A DNA stretch of 64,000 nucleotides, taken from NCBI RefSeq assembly GCF_015350805.1, contig NZ_JADKSG010000002.1, forward strand, positions 1,054,001-1,118,000. The letters are read 5' to 3'. A model generated the notes under the pieces. The model was not told the origin of the DNA. It saw only the letters and a list, made by a program, of their open reading frames with translations, and ran no database searches. Shown here piece by piece: positions 31,638 to 40,190 of the stretch (the first letter of the stretch is position 1; each line of letters opens with the position of its first letter). The position numbers were made by a program, and so were the translations under genes. The DNA comes from Herbiconiux sp. VKM Ac-1786. Lineage in GTDB: Bacteria > Actinomycetota > Actinomycetes > Actinomycetales > Microbacteriaceae.

Positions 31638-31959
31638 GCGGCGCAGCCTCCGGACCGGGCCCCCCGGCGGTGCCCGCTGGCCCGGCGGTGCCCTCAGGCC
31701 CGTCGGCCGCCGCGTCGCGCGCCGCGATCTCGGCCTCGAGCTCCTCGCGCACCTGGGCGCGGAGGTTGACCCGTCGCACGCGCCGCACCATGTCGATGAC
31801 GAGCAGCAGCGTGACGATGGCGATGCCGAAGGTCACGATGAAGCCGATGATGCCCGGGGTGACGCTGTCGGGGTCGGGGATGCGCTCGTCGGCGACCACC
31901 GCGCCCAGCGCGCCCGCCGCGCCCAGCGCGCCCGCCGTCGTGAGGAGCGAGAGCGTCAT
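31627..31959 (-). CDS. Small single-helix membrane protein downstream of mca
   Basis: A 110-residue protein with an N-terminal hydrophobic stretch, a membrane helix (TPGIIGFIVTFGIAIVTLLLV) and a charged C-terminus (RRVRRVNLRAQVREELEAE) ending in a Gly/Pro-rich tail. Its ATG overlaps the mca stop (ATGA), so the two are coupled. Mycobacteria have a small gene (Rv1083) in the same place after mca. Function unknown. Confidence 0.7.
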   Translation of the reverse strand: MTLSLLTTAGALGAAGALGAVVADERIPDPDSVTPGIIGFIVTFGIAIVTLLLVIDMVRRVRRVNLRAQVREELEAEIAARDAAADGPEGTAGPAGTAGGPGPEAAPPSR

Positions 31960-32837
31960 TCGGAGTCCTCGATCCCGTCGAACAGGTCGGTCTCGACCTC
32001 GGGGCCTGCGACCCTTGACTCGATCAGCTGGAAGTCTTCGTACGGCCAGGCGCGGCGCTGGATGTCGTTCGGCCAGAAGAAGAAGGGGTGGTCGGGCGCG
32101 ACCTGGCTGGCGTGCGCCCGCAGGGCACGATCGCGCACGTCGAAGAAGTCGCCCGACGGGATCTGCACGACCGTGTAGCTCGGCCGGTCTTTCATGCGCT
32201 CGCGCATCTCGGCGACCTGGGCGAGGAACGGATGCTCGGGCTCCTCCTCCTCGAGCGCCTTCGCCACGGCCTCGAACTTGTCGGGGTTCATGATGCGGTC
32301 GTAGTAGAGCTTCGAGATCTGCCACGCGGGGCCGGCCTCGGGGTAGGCGGCCGGATCGCCGGCGAGCTCCCAGGCGCGCATCGAGATCTCGTGGCAGCGG
32401 ATGTGGTCGGCGTGCGGGTAGCCGCCGATCTCGTCGTAGGTGATCAGCACGTGCGGGCGGAACTCGCGCACGGCCTTCACGAGCGGCGCGGTCTCGATGT
32501 CGATCGGGAGCACGCCGAACGAGTTGACGGGCAGCGAGTCGCCCGAGCCGGGCTCGACGTAGCCGGAGTCGGCGTAGCCCAGCCAGCGGTGCTGGAAGCC
32601 CACCGCATCCTGAGCGGCGGCCATCTCGACGCGGCGGAGGCCGGCCATGTCGCGCTCGGCCCAGAGGCGCGGCTCGAGGCCCTCGTTCAGCACCGAGCCC
32701 CGTTCGCCGCCGGTGCAGCTGACCACCATCACCTCGACACCGCGGTCGAGGTAGTAGGCGTAGGTGGCGGCGCCCTTGCTCGATTCGTCATCGGGATGCG
32801 CGTGCACGGCCATGAGGCGAAGCGTCAGTGGTCTCAA
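31956..32837 (-). CDS. mca: Mycothiol S-conjugate amidase
   Basis: A zinc amidase that cleaves mycothiol conjugates so the mercapturic acid can be exported. The metal motif AHPDDESS lies at about residues 13-20, and the third ligand is in GGYPHADHIRCHE. The length (293 at most) is that of Mca rather than MshB. The start is unclear: the TTG at 32837 has GAGGAG abutting it, whereas an in-frame CTG at 32828 has correct spacing and gives MTLRLMAVHAHPDD. Its presence marks a mycothiol-making actinobacterium. Confidence 0.94.
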   Translation of the reverse strand: MRPLTLRLMAVHAHPDDESSKGAATYAYYLDRGVEVMVVSCTGGERGSVLNEGLEPRLWAERDMAGLRRVEMAAAQDAVGFQHRWLGYADSGYVEPGSGDSLPVNSFGVLPIDIETAPLVKAVREFRPHVLITYDEIGGYPHADHIRCHEISMRAWELAGDPAAYPEAGPAWQISKLYYDRIMNPDKFEAVAKALEEEEPEHPFLAQVAEMRERMKDRPSYTVVQIPSGDFFDVRDRALRAHASQVAPDHPFFFWPNDIQRRAWPYEDFQLIESRVAGPEVETDLFDGIEDSE

Positions 32838-32939
32838 CTCCTCGTCAATTGCGATTAGCCTGGAATGAGGCAGGAGCCTGGGAAACCAGGCCAGACAAGA
32901 CTAATCGGTCCATCCGACAGTGGGCCCCAGGGAGGGCAC

Positions 32940-33428
32940 GTGAGCAGGCGAGCGGCCAGCGACGAGGAGCGTGAGGACGGAGCATCCGTCGCCGATTCCC
33001 GGGCGACCGCAGCCGCCGCAGCCGCGACCACCGACTCCCCCGCCCTCGCGGAGCGCTACGGCCGCACGAAGGCCAGGCGGGCCGGCAATCGGCTGCTCGC
33101 CTGGATCGCCGGCGGCGCCGTCGCCGTGGTGCTCGTCGTCTGGGTGGTCTGGGCCGGTCTCGACGGCACCAACGCCACGGTCGCCACGCAGGACACGGCG
33201 CACGAGGTGCTCGACGACCGCAGCGTGCGCGTCGAGTTCGACGTCACGGTGCCCACCGGCACGACGGCGGGCTGCGTGGTGCAGGCCCTGAACGACCGCT
33301 TCGCGGTGGTGGGCTGGAAGGTCATCGAGCTGCCCGCGTCCGAGAACCCCACGCGCTCGTTCACCGAGGTCGTCCGCACGAGTGAGCTGGCCTCGACGGG
33401 TTTGATTTCCAGCTGCTGGCTCACATAG
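32940..33428 (+). CDS. DUF4307 membrane protein
   Basis: A 162-residue protein with an Ala-rich N-terminus, the family motif ALAERYGR (about 40-47), one membrane helix (LLAWIAGGAVAVVLVVWVVWAG) and an outside domain with two Cys (AGCVVQALN and the C-terminal SSCWLT) that could form a disulfide. I use the GTG at 32940 preceded by GGGAGGG, though spacing is short; an earlier frame opening at 32865 is possible. It is divergent from mca and upstream of greA, the order known in mycobacteria. Function unknown. Confidence 0.78.
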   Translation: MSRRAASDEEREDGASVADSRATAAAAAATTDSPALAERYGRTKARRAGNRLLAWIAGGAVAVVLVVWVVWAGLDGTNATVATQDTAHEVLDDRSVRVEFDVTVPTGTTAGCVVQALNDRFAVVGWKVIELPASENPTRSFTEVVRTSELASTGLISSCWLT

Positions 33429-33488
33429 TCTTTCCTGATCGTCCGGGCCGGGTGGCTCGGGCGTCCGCATGTTCGAGGGAGGTACTCC

Positions 33489-33977
33489 ATGGCTGACGAC
33501 ACCCAGGTCACCTGGCTCACGCAGGAGGCGTTCGACCGTCTCACGAACGAGCTCGAGGAGCTCAGCGGACCGGGCCGGCTCGAGATCGCCAAGCGCATCG
33601 AGCAGGCGCGCGAGGAGGGCGACCTCAAGGAGAACGGCGGCTACCACGCCGCGAAGGACGAGCAGGGCAAGATGGAGGCGCGCATCCGTCAGCTCACGCA
33701 GCTGCTGCGCACCGCCCAGGTCGGCGAGAAGCGCGAGAGCCACGGCGAGGTCGAGCCGGGCGTCGTCGTCACCGCGCTGGTCGCGGGCGGCGAGGAGCGC
33801 TTCCTGCTCGGCAGCCGCGAGATCGCGGGCAACGCCGACCTCGACGTCTACAGCGAGCAGAGCCCGCTCGGCGCGGCCATCATCGGCCTGAAGATCGGCG
33901 AGAAGACCACCTACACGGCCCCCAACGGCCGCGACATCACGGTCGAGATCACCGACGTCGAGACCTTCAACGGCTGA
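33489..33977 (+). CDS. greA: Transcription elongation factor GreA
   Basis: A 162-residue factor that enters the RNA polymerase secondary channel and stimulates cleavage of backtracked RNA. The coiled-coil tip carries the acidic pair in AREEGDLKENGGYHAAKDEQG (two adjoining blocks, about residues 38-58). The C-terminal FKBP-like domain has SPLGAAIIGLKIGEK. ATG with GGGAGG upstream. It lies 60 nt after the DUF4307 gene. Confidence 0.96.
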   Translation: MADDTQVTWLTQEAFDRLTNELEELSGPGRLEIAKRIEQAREEGDLKENGGYHAAKDEQGKMEARIRQLTQLLRTAQVGEKRESHGEVEPGVVVTALVAGGEERFLLGSREIAGNADLDVYSEQSPLGAAIIGLKIGEKTTYTAPNGRDITVEITDVETFNG

Positions 33978-34301
33978 CCCCGGCGCCCGCGGAGGCATGA
34001 CCCCGACCATCATCTGATCACATGGGCTTCTCTTGTCGGGGGCGGCCTCCTCATAGTCGTCCGCCTACTCGTGCGAACTTCTCCCAATGCCCGCCGGTTG
34101 ATGACAGCCGCGTACCCCCCGTTTCCGCCCGGTAGCCATCGTCCTCGGGAAGCACCTCAGACCGCGACCACAATGATCACGACGGGCTGGAAGAGGAGAT
34201 GACCGAGGGCCGACGAGTCGCTTCCAAGCGAACATAGTCGGCTGGTGAAACTGTTATCGAGCACTCTTGCCACTTTCGGTTCGGCGTGAGAGGAGGCTCA
34301 C
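33978..34301. other. Noncoding stretch after greA
   Basis: 324 nt with no convincing gene on either strand. Composition is closer to even than in neighbouring DNA, and stops occur in all frames. The only start with a purine-rich site before it (ATG at about 34201) would give a 12-residue peptide. No hairpin with a T-tract was seen. It may be decayed DNA. Confidence 0.5.
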
Positions 34302-34676
34302 TCAATAGCAGATGACACTGTCGCGCGGCAGCCTCAGGCAATCGCTGAAGCTGTAGGTGTACTTCAGGAGCACTGCGTCAGAGTCAGTCATGGGTGTTCC
34401 GTCGCGTCGGTCGAAGAACCATGCGGTGAAACCACCCGCGGTCTGCTGAGACACAGAATAGTAGTCGAGCGGACCGCCCGGACCCCAGGGCCCCCAGCCA
34501 CCGCCGCCGGAGCCGTTGCCGAGCGGGCCGTCCTGACAGCCGCCGGAGGGCATCTCGGTGCAGGCCGGGAATTCGTGCATCTCGGCATGGGCGGCAGCCG
34601 GAACCGCCACCGCGGCGATCGTCGCGAGCAGGGACAGGGAGACGACGCTGAGTCGCCGGGTCGAGTTCTTGATCAT
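34302..34676 (-). CDS. Small secreted cysteine-containing protein
   Basis: A 124-residue product with a clear signal peptide ending AHA-EMHEF (residues 1-31). The mature part of about 93 residues has four Cys (PACTEM, GGCQDG, SDCLRL, VICY at the very end), likely two disulfides. A Gly/Trp/Pro-rich stretch (GGGGWGPWGPGGP) and a domain with many aromatic residues are also present. I do not recognise it. Codon use and composition are less GC-biased than neighbours, and it stands next to a noncoding stretch, so it may be acquired. Confidence 0.6.
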   Translation of the reverse strand: MIKNSTRRLSVVSLSLLATIAAVAVPAAAHAEMHEFPACTEMPSGGCQDGPLGNGSGGGGWGPWGPGGPLDYYSVSQQTAGGFTAWFFDRRDGTPMTDSDAVLLKYTYSFSDCLRLPRDSVICY

Positions 34677-34722
34677 CCACTCATGGTCAGGGCATCGCGC
34701 GGGAGAGCGTTATGAGCAGTTC

Positions 34723-35967
34723 CTACTCCTCGACGCGCACCTCGTAGCCCGCGTCGCGCAGCTTCGCCACGACCTGGTCGCGGTGCTCGGGCCCGCGGGT
34801 CTCGATGTGCAGCTCGAGCTCGACCTGGCTGATCTGCAGCCCCTTGCCGTGCCGGGTGTGCTGCACCTCCACCACGTTCGCGTTGGCCTCGGCGACGAGC
34901 TCCGCCGTGCGGGCGAGCTGGCCGGGGCGGTCGGGCAGCATGATCCGCAGCTTGAGGTAGCGGTCGCTCGCCGCGAGGCCGTGGCTGATCACGCGCTGCA
35001 TGAGCAGCGGGTCGATGTTGCCGCCCGAGAGCACGGTGACGGTGGTGCCCGCGTTCTTCACCTTGCCCGCGAGGATAGCGGCGACGCCGACCGCACCGGC
35101 CGGCTCGACGACCTGCTTGGCCCGCTCGAGCAGCAGCAGCAGCGCGCGAGCGGTGTCGGCCTCCGAGACGGTGACGACCTCGTCGACGAGCTCGCGGATG
35201 ATCGCGAAGTTCAGAAGGCCCGGGCGCGCGACCTGGATGCCGTCGGCGATCGTCGGCGTCGTCACGATCGAGACGGCCTCTCCCGCGGCGAGCGAGGGCG
35301 GGTACGCGGCGGCGTTCTCGGCCTGCACGCCCACGATGCGGATGCTCCGCCCGAGCGCCGCGGCCTGCTGCTTGGCGGCCGCCGCGATGCCCGCGATCAG
35401 CCCGCCGCCCCCGATGGGCACGACGAGCGTGTCGGCATCCGGCACCTGGTCGAGGATCTCGAGCCCCAGGGTCGCCTGGCCCATCACGACGTCGAAGTGG
35501 TCGAACGGCGGGATGATCACGGCACCGGTGGCCTGCGAGTACTCGGCGGCGGCACCGAGCGCCTCCTCGACCGAGTGACCGCGCAGGATCACCTCGGCGC
35601 CGTAGGCCCGGGTGGCCTGGAGCTTCGGCAGCGGCACGCCGATCGGCATGAAGATGGTGGCGGCGATACCGAGCTCGCGCGCCGCGAAGGCGACGCCCTG
35701 GGCGTGGTTGCCGGCCGAGGCCGCCACGACGCCGCGCGACTTCTCGACGTCGCTGAGCGCCGAGATGCGGTTGTACGCCCCGCGGATCTTGTACGAGCCC
35801 GTGCGCTGCAGGTTCTCGCACTTGAGGTATACCGGCGAGCCGATGATCTCCGCGAGGAACCGCGAGCTCTCCATCGGCGTCACCTGGGCGACCTGCGAGA
35901 CGCGGATGCGCGCCTCCTCGATCTCGGCCAGCGACGGGTAGGCGAGCCGCGTGGTGGAATCAGTCAT
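34723..35967 (-). CDS. ilvA: Threonine ammonia-lyase with ACT domain
   Basis: A 414-residue PLP enzyme that deaminates threonine to 2-oxobutanoate, the entry to isoleucine synthesis. The PLP lysine is in LQRTGSYKIRGA and the phosphate loop is IGGGGLIAG. One C-terminal ACT domain (about 335-414, LPDRPGQLARTAELV) makes it the short, TdcB-like form. Start is the ATG at 35967, giving the family N-terminus; longer readings run into the upstream gene. It overlaps the AI-2E-family gene by 8 nt. Confidence 0.93.
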   Translation of the reverse strand: MTDSTTRLAYPSLAEIEEARIRVSQVAQVTPMESSRFLAEIIGSPVYLKCENLQRTGSYKIRGAYNRISALSDVEKSRGVVAASAGNHAQGVAFAARELGIAATIFMPIGVPLPKLQATRAYGAEVILRGHSVEEALGAAAEYSQATGAVIIPPFDHFDVVMGQATLGLEILDQVPDADTLVVPIGGGGLIAGIAAAAKQQAAALGRSIRIVGVQAENAAAYPPSLAAGEAVSIVTTPTIADGIQVARPGLLNFAIIRELVDEVVTVSEADTARALLLLLERAKQVVEPAGAVGVAAILAGKVKNAGTTVTVLSGGNIDPLLMQRVISHGLAASDRYLKLRIMLPDRPGQLARTAELVAEANANVVEVQHTRHGKGLQISQVELELHIETRGPEHRDQVVAKLRDAGYEVRVEE

Positions 35968-37192
35968 GGGCGGGTGGGTCCTTCGGGTCAGGATGCGCGG
36001 CTTCAGGATGCGCGGGAGCAGGTGTCGCGGCAGCAGCCGTGCCGGCGCCGGCCGCCGGCGGGCCGCCATCGGGCAGCGCGACCGCGGGAGTGAGCCAGGT
36101 GTCACGGTCCTCCCGCCAGCTCCCCCCGGCGACGTAGTTCACCATCACGTTCAGCGTCGCGACCACGGGCACCGCGAAGAACGCCCCCGCGATCCCGGCG
36201 ACCATCGACCCGCCCGCCACCGCCAGCACGACGGCCAGCGGGTGGATGCGCACCGCCGTGCCCATGATGAACGGCTGCAGCACGTGCCCCTCGAGCTGCT
36301 GCACGAGCAGCACCACGCCGAGCATGATCAGCGCGATCACCCAGCCGTTGTAGACCAGGGCGATGAACACGGCGACGGCGCCGGTGAGCACCGCGCCGAT
36401 GATCGGGATGAACGACCCGAGGAACACCAGCACCGCGATCGGGATGGCGAGCGGCACCTGCAGGATGGCGGCGCCGATGCCGATGCCGAGGGCGTCGATC
36501 GACGCCACCAGGATCTGCACCTTCACGAAGTTCTGCAGCGTCTGCCACCCGGTGCGCCCCGCCCCGTCGGTGGCCGCGCGGGCCTTGCGCGGGAACAGGC
36601 GCACGACCCAGCGCCAGATGCGCTCCCCGTCGATCAGGATGAACAGCGTCGCGAACAGCGTCAGCAGCGCGCCCGTGAGCACGTGCCCGATGCTCGAGCC
36701 GACGGCGGCCGCGCCCGAGATGAGCATGCCGCTGTCTTGCTGCACCGCGTCCCAGACCTGGGTGACGTAGCCGTTGAAGTCGCTCTCCGAGACCTGCAGC
36801 GGCGACGAGGCGAGCCAGGACTTCAGGTCGTTGTACGAGGTCATCGACTGCGAGCGCAGGTCGGCGAAGCCCGAGGAGACCTGGGTCGCGACGAGGAATA
36901 TCAGGGCGGCGACCACCACGAGGGTGCCCACCTCGGCGGTCACGATCGCGAGCCACGAGGGCCAGCGGTGCCGCACCAGGAAGTTCTTGAACGGCACCAG
37001 CAGCGCCGAGAGCACCACCGCGAGCATCACCGGGATGATCAGCAGCCGCAGCTGGATGATCAGGAAGATCAGCACCGCGAGCACGCCCAGCACCACGAGG
37101 ATGCGCCACGACCAGGCGCCCGCGATCTGCATGCCGGCGGGCACGGAGTCCAGTGCGTCCCGACGGGTCCTGCCCGGTTCCTTCTCGGCCAT
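35960..37192 (-). CDS. AI-2E transporter family (PerM) membrane protein
   Basis: A 410-residue protein with about eight membrane helices in the AI-2E/PerM arrangement. Characteristic blocks are RLLIIPVMLAVVLSALLVPF, LGSFIPIIGAVLTGA and EGHVLQPFIMGTAVRIHPLAV. The family includes autoinducer-2 and sodium/proton exporters, so the substrate is open. A 40-residue Ala/Pro/His-rich tail ends the protein. ATG start at 37192; likely cotranscribed with ilvA. Confidence 0.85.
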   Translation of the reverse strand: MAEKEPGRTRRDALDSVPAGMQIAGAWSWRILVVLGVLAVLIFLIIQLRLLIIPVMLAVVLSALLVPFKNFLVRHRWPSWLAIVTAEVGTLVVVAALIFLVATQVSSGFADLRSQSMTSYNDLKSWLASSPLQVSESDFNGYVTQVWDAVQQDSGMLISGAAAVGSSIGHVLTGALLTLFATLFILIDGERIWRWVVRLFPRKARAATDGAGRTGWQTLQNFVKVQILVASIDALGIGIGAAILQVPLAIPIAVLVFLGSFIPIIGAVLTGAVAVFIALVYNGWVIALIMLGVVLLVQQLEGHVLQPFIMGTAVRIHPLAVVLAVAGGSMVAGIAGAFFAVPVVATLNVMVNYVAGGSWREDRDTWLTPAVALPDGGPPAAGAGTAAAATPAPAHPEAAHPDPKDPPAHD

Positions 37193-37240
37193 AGGGGTCA
37201 GTCTAGGAGCGGTCGTATGCGTTCGCCCGCATGCGCGGCA

Positions 37241-38359
37241 CTACTCCCAGCGGGAGACCGCCACGGGCGCTCCGTCGAACTCCAGCACGACCCGCTCGTC
37301 GGCGACCGGCACGAGGTTCGCGGGGTGCTGCACGGTGAGCACGGTGCCGTCTTCGAGCGCCACCGTGGTGCGGCGGTACGAACCCAGGAAGCTCGTCGAG
37401 ACGACCTCGGCGGGCACGACGCCGGCCGAGGCGGTTCCGGATGCGCAGTCCGACGCCCGGCTCAGCCGGATGTCCTCGGGCCGCACGAACGCCACGACCT
37501 CACCGTCGGGCTGCGTGGCGTCGATCAGCGGCAGCCGCACGGTGCCGAGCTGCACCGTCCCGCCGGACACCGAGCCTCGCATCCGGTTGCTCGACCCCAC
37601 GAACTCGGCCACGAACGGCGTCGCCGCGCGGGAGTAGATCTCGTCGGGGGCACCGATCTGCTCGATCTGCCCCGAACGCATCACCGCGACCCGGTCGGCG
37701 GCCGCGAGGGCCTCCTCCTGGTCGTGGGTGACGAAGACCGTGGTGATGCCGAACTCCTGCTGGATGCGGCGGATCTCGTCGCGCAGCTGCACCCGCACCC
37801 GGGCGTCGAGCGCCGAGAGCGGCTCGTCGAGCAGCAGCACGCGCGGCTCGGTGACGAGCGCGCGAGCGAGGGCGACGCGCTGCTGCTGGCCGCCCGAGAG
37901 CTCGTGGGCGTAGCGCCCGCCGAAGCCGCCGAGACCGACCATCTCGAGGGCGTCGCCCGCTCGCAGGCGCCGCTCGTCGGCGGGCACCCGGCGCATCCGG
38001 AGCCCGAACTCGACGTTGGCGAGCGCCGTCATGTGCGGGAAGAGGGAGTACGACTGGAACACCATGCCGATGTCGCGGGAGCGCGCGGGCAGGCCGGACA
38101 CGTCGGAGCCGTCGATCAGCACGGTGCCGTCGGTGGCGCTCTCGAGCCCGGCGAGCACGCGCAGAGCGGTCGTCTTGCCGCAGCCCGAGGGGCCGAGCAG
38201 GGCGACCAGCTCGCCGGGCTCGATCACGAGGTCGATGCCGTCGAGGGCGCGGGCGCCGCCGGTGAACTCCTTGACGATGCCGCGGAGCTCGACGCGGGAG
38301 CCGGTGCTGCGGGGCTCGTCGAGCGCCGGGGTGGCGGGGCGCGGGGGCGAGAGGGTCAT
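37241..38359 (-). CDS. ABC importer ATPase, PotA/FbpC type
   Basis: A 372-residue nucleotide-binding subunit. Walker A GPSGCGKTT, signature LSGGQQQRVALARAL, Walker B VLLLDEP and the switch His (FVTHDQEEAL) are all intact. A C-terminal TOBE domain follows (about 290-372). Its ATG overlaps the stop of the upstream permease gene (ATGA). It energises uptake by the two permeases and the lipoprotein encoded upstream. The class covers spermidine/putrescine, iron and thiamine importers; the substrate is not determined. Confidence 0.92.
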   Translation of the reverse strand: MTLSPPRPATPALDEPRSTGSRVELRGIVKEFTGGARALDGIDLVIEPGELVALLGPSGCGKTTALRVLAGLESATDGTVLIDGSDVSGLPARSRDIGMVFQSYSLFPHMTALANVEFGLRMRRVPADERRLRAGDALEMVGLGGFGGRYAHELSGGQQQRVALARALVTEPRVLLLDEPLSALDARVRVQLRDEIRRIQQEFGITTVFVTHDQEEALAAADRVAVMRSGQIEQIGAPDEIYSRAATPFVAEFVGSSNRMRGSVSGGTVQLGTVRLPLIDATQPDGEVVAFVRPEDIRLSRASDCASGTASAGVVPAEVVSTSFLGSYRRTTVALEDGTVLTVQHPANLVPVADERVVLEFDGAPVAVSRWE

Positions 38360-39303
38360 CGGAGGGCTGCTTCCTGGGTCGTGGGCTCGGCGGCGCCGGT
38401 GGCCGGGGCGAGCGGGGTGGTGGGTGCCGCGGGGGCGGCGGGAGGCGCGGTGCGGCGGCGCCGGGAGCCCGGCCCGCCGCCGATGCGGCCGATGGCGACG
38501 AGCAGCACGAAGGCGAACACGAGCGCGAGCAGGGCGATGATCACGGCGATGTACGGGTCGGCCTTCGAGACGACGACGAGCGCCGTCTGCAGGTTCACCC
38601 GGTTGAGCAGGGCCGCGATCGTGTACTCGCCGAGCACGACGGCGACGGCGATGAACGCGGCGGCGAGCAGGCCCCGTCGGATGTTCGGCACCACGATCCG
38701 GAACAGGATCGTCGCCCAGCCGGCTCCGAGCGATCGCGCCGCCTCGCTCAGGGTCACGACGTCGACGGCCTGCAGGTTCGCCTGGATGGAGCGGTAGGCG
38801 TAGGGCAGCACGATGACGCCGTAGGCGAAGGCCAGGGTCCAGACACCGCTGCCGAACATCCGCGCGACCACCGAGTAGACCGGGGCGAGCCCCACCACCA
38901 GCACGATCGCCGGGATGGTGATGGGCAGCAGGCAGACGAACTCGAGCACGCGCTGGAGCTTCGGGAAGCGGATGCGCACCAGCACCATCGTCGGCACCAG
39001 CAGCACGAGCATCACCGCCACGGTCACGACCGCGAGCAGCAGCGAGTTCGTCAGGCCGGTGACGATGGGCTTGTACTCCCCCGTCAGGCCGCCGCCGAAC
39101 ACCGCGGCCCAGCGGTCGAGGGTGTAGCCGCCGGCCAGGCCGCCGCGCAGGGTGAACTCGAGCATCGAGGCGATCGGCACGAGGAAGAGCAGGCCGATCA
39201 CGGCGACGATGACCCAGCGCGTGGCGGTCGAGGGGCCCGGATGCACGCCCGAGACGTCGCGGCGGCTCACCGCCTCGGTGCCGGCCGTGTCGCGCGCGCT
39301 CAT
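38356..39303 (-). CDS. ABC importer permease, second
   Basis: A 315-residue inner membrane subunit with six helices and the EAA loop region LSEAARSLGAGWATILFRIVVP that contacts the ATPase (the two parts adjoin near residue 195). The tail is Ala/Pro/Thr-rich. The ATG at 39303 overlaps the stop of the first permease by 4 nt. It forms the importer channel with that protein. Confidence 0.9.
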   Translation of the reverse strand: MSARDTAGTEAVSRRDVSGVHPGPSTATRWVIVAVIGLLFLVPIASMLEFTLRGGLAGGYTLDRWAAVFGGGLTGEYKPIVTGLTNSLLLAVVTVAVMLVLLVPTMVLVRIRFPKLQRVLEFVCLLPITIPAIVLVVGLAPVYSVVARMFGSGVWTLAFAYGVIVLPYAYRSIQANLQAVDVVTLSEAARSLGAGWATILFRIVVPNIRRGLLAAAFIAVAVVLGEYTIAALLNRVNLQTALVVVSKADPYIAVIIALLALVFAFVLLVAIGRIGGGPGSRRRRTAPPAAPAAPTTPLAPATGAAEPTTQEAALR

Positions 39304-40190
39304 CGCACCCACCGCGCGGTGCGGCGCATCAGCAGCGAGTAGAGGGTCATCACGACGACCATCACCACGATCATCCCGAGCGCCAGGGAGCCGGCGAGGT
39401 TCTCGTGACCGAGCACGGTCTCGCTGGTCAGGGCGCTGCGGATCTGCAGGGGCACGATCTGCGAGCCCTGGCTGGTCAGCGCGGCGGCCGTGGCGAAGGA
39501 GGAGAAGGCGTTCGCGAACAGCAGCAGCAGGCTGCCGAGGAAGGAGGGCAGCAGCACGGGCAGGCCGATGTGACGCCAGTAGCTGCCGATGCCGCCGCCG
39601 AGCATCGCGGTCGCCTCGGCCCACTGGGGCTTGAGGCTCTCGAGCGCGGGCGAGAAGGTGATGATCATCAGGGGCACCTGGAAGTAGATGTACGGGAGGA
39701 TCAGGCCGGGCACGTCGTAGAGCCAGACGCCGTTCGCGAAGATGTCGACGCCGAGGTTGTCGCGCAGGAGCACGGTGATCATGCCCTGAATGCCGATGGT
39801 CGCGACGAAGGCGAAGGCCAGCATCACGCCGCCGAACTGGGCGAGCACACCGCTCGCGGCGTCGACGACCGAGCGCAGGATGCCCGTGGGCTTCGCGCCG
39901 ATCAGCGCGTAGCAGAACAGGGCGCCGACGAGGGCGCCGATCACGGCCGTCAGGGCCGAGAGCCAGAGCGAGTTGCCGAAGGTGGCGAGGAGCACCGGGT
40001 CGCCGAGGGCGGTGATGTTGTCGAGGGTGAACGCGCCGTCGCCGTCGAAGAAGCCGGTGCCGACCGCGATGACGGTCGGGAGGGCGAGGAAGAGCAGGAC
40101 GTAGGCCGTGAACGGCACGAGCCCGAGCACGCTCCCGCTCCCGGCGAACCGGGAACGGGAGCGTGCTCGGGGCAGGGTGGTCGAGGTCAC
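39300..40190 (-). CDS. ABC importer permease, first
   Basis: A 296-residue six-helix permease. The EAA-like loop is WAEATAMLGGGIGSYWRHIG. I start it at the GTG at 40190, which overlaps the stop of the solute-binding gene (GTGA), the same coupling seen at the other junctions of this operon. A start six codons further upstream is possible. Confidence 0.9.
   Translation of the reverse strand: MTSTTLPRARSRSRFAGSGSVLGLVPFTAYVLLFLALPTVIAVGTGFFDGDGAFTLDNITALGDPVLLATFGNSLWLSALTAVIGALVGALFCYALIGAKPTGILRSVVDAASGVLAQFGGVMLAFAFVATIGIQGMITVLLRDNLGVDIFANGVWLYDVPGLILPYIYFQVPLMIITFSPALESLKPQWAEATAMLGGGIGSYWRHIGLPVLLPSFLGSLLLLFANAFSSFATAAALTSQGSQIVPLQIRSALTSETVLGHENLAGSLALGMIVVMVVVMTLYSLLMRRTARWVR

Noticed and set aside
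35951-38797. A 948-codon open frame on the plus strand opposite the AI-2E-family and ABC ATPase genes.
   Set aside because: Same cause: the translated sequence is low in complexity and the other strand encodes conserved transporter proteins.
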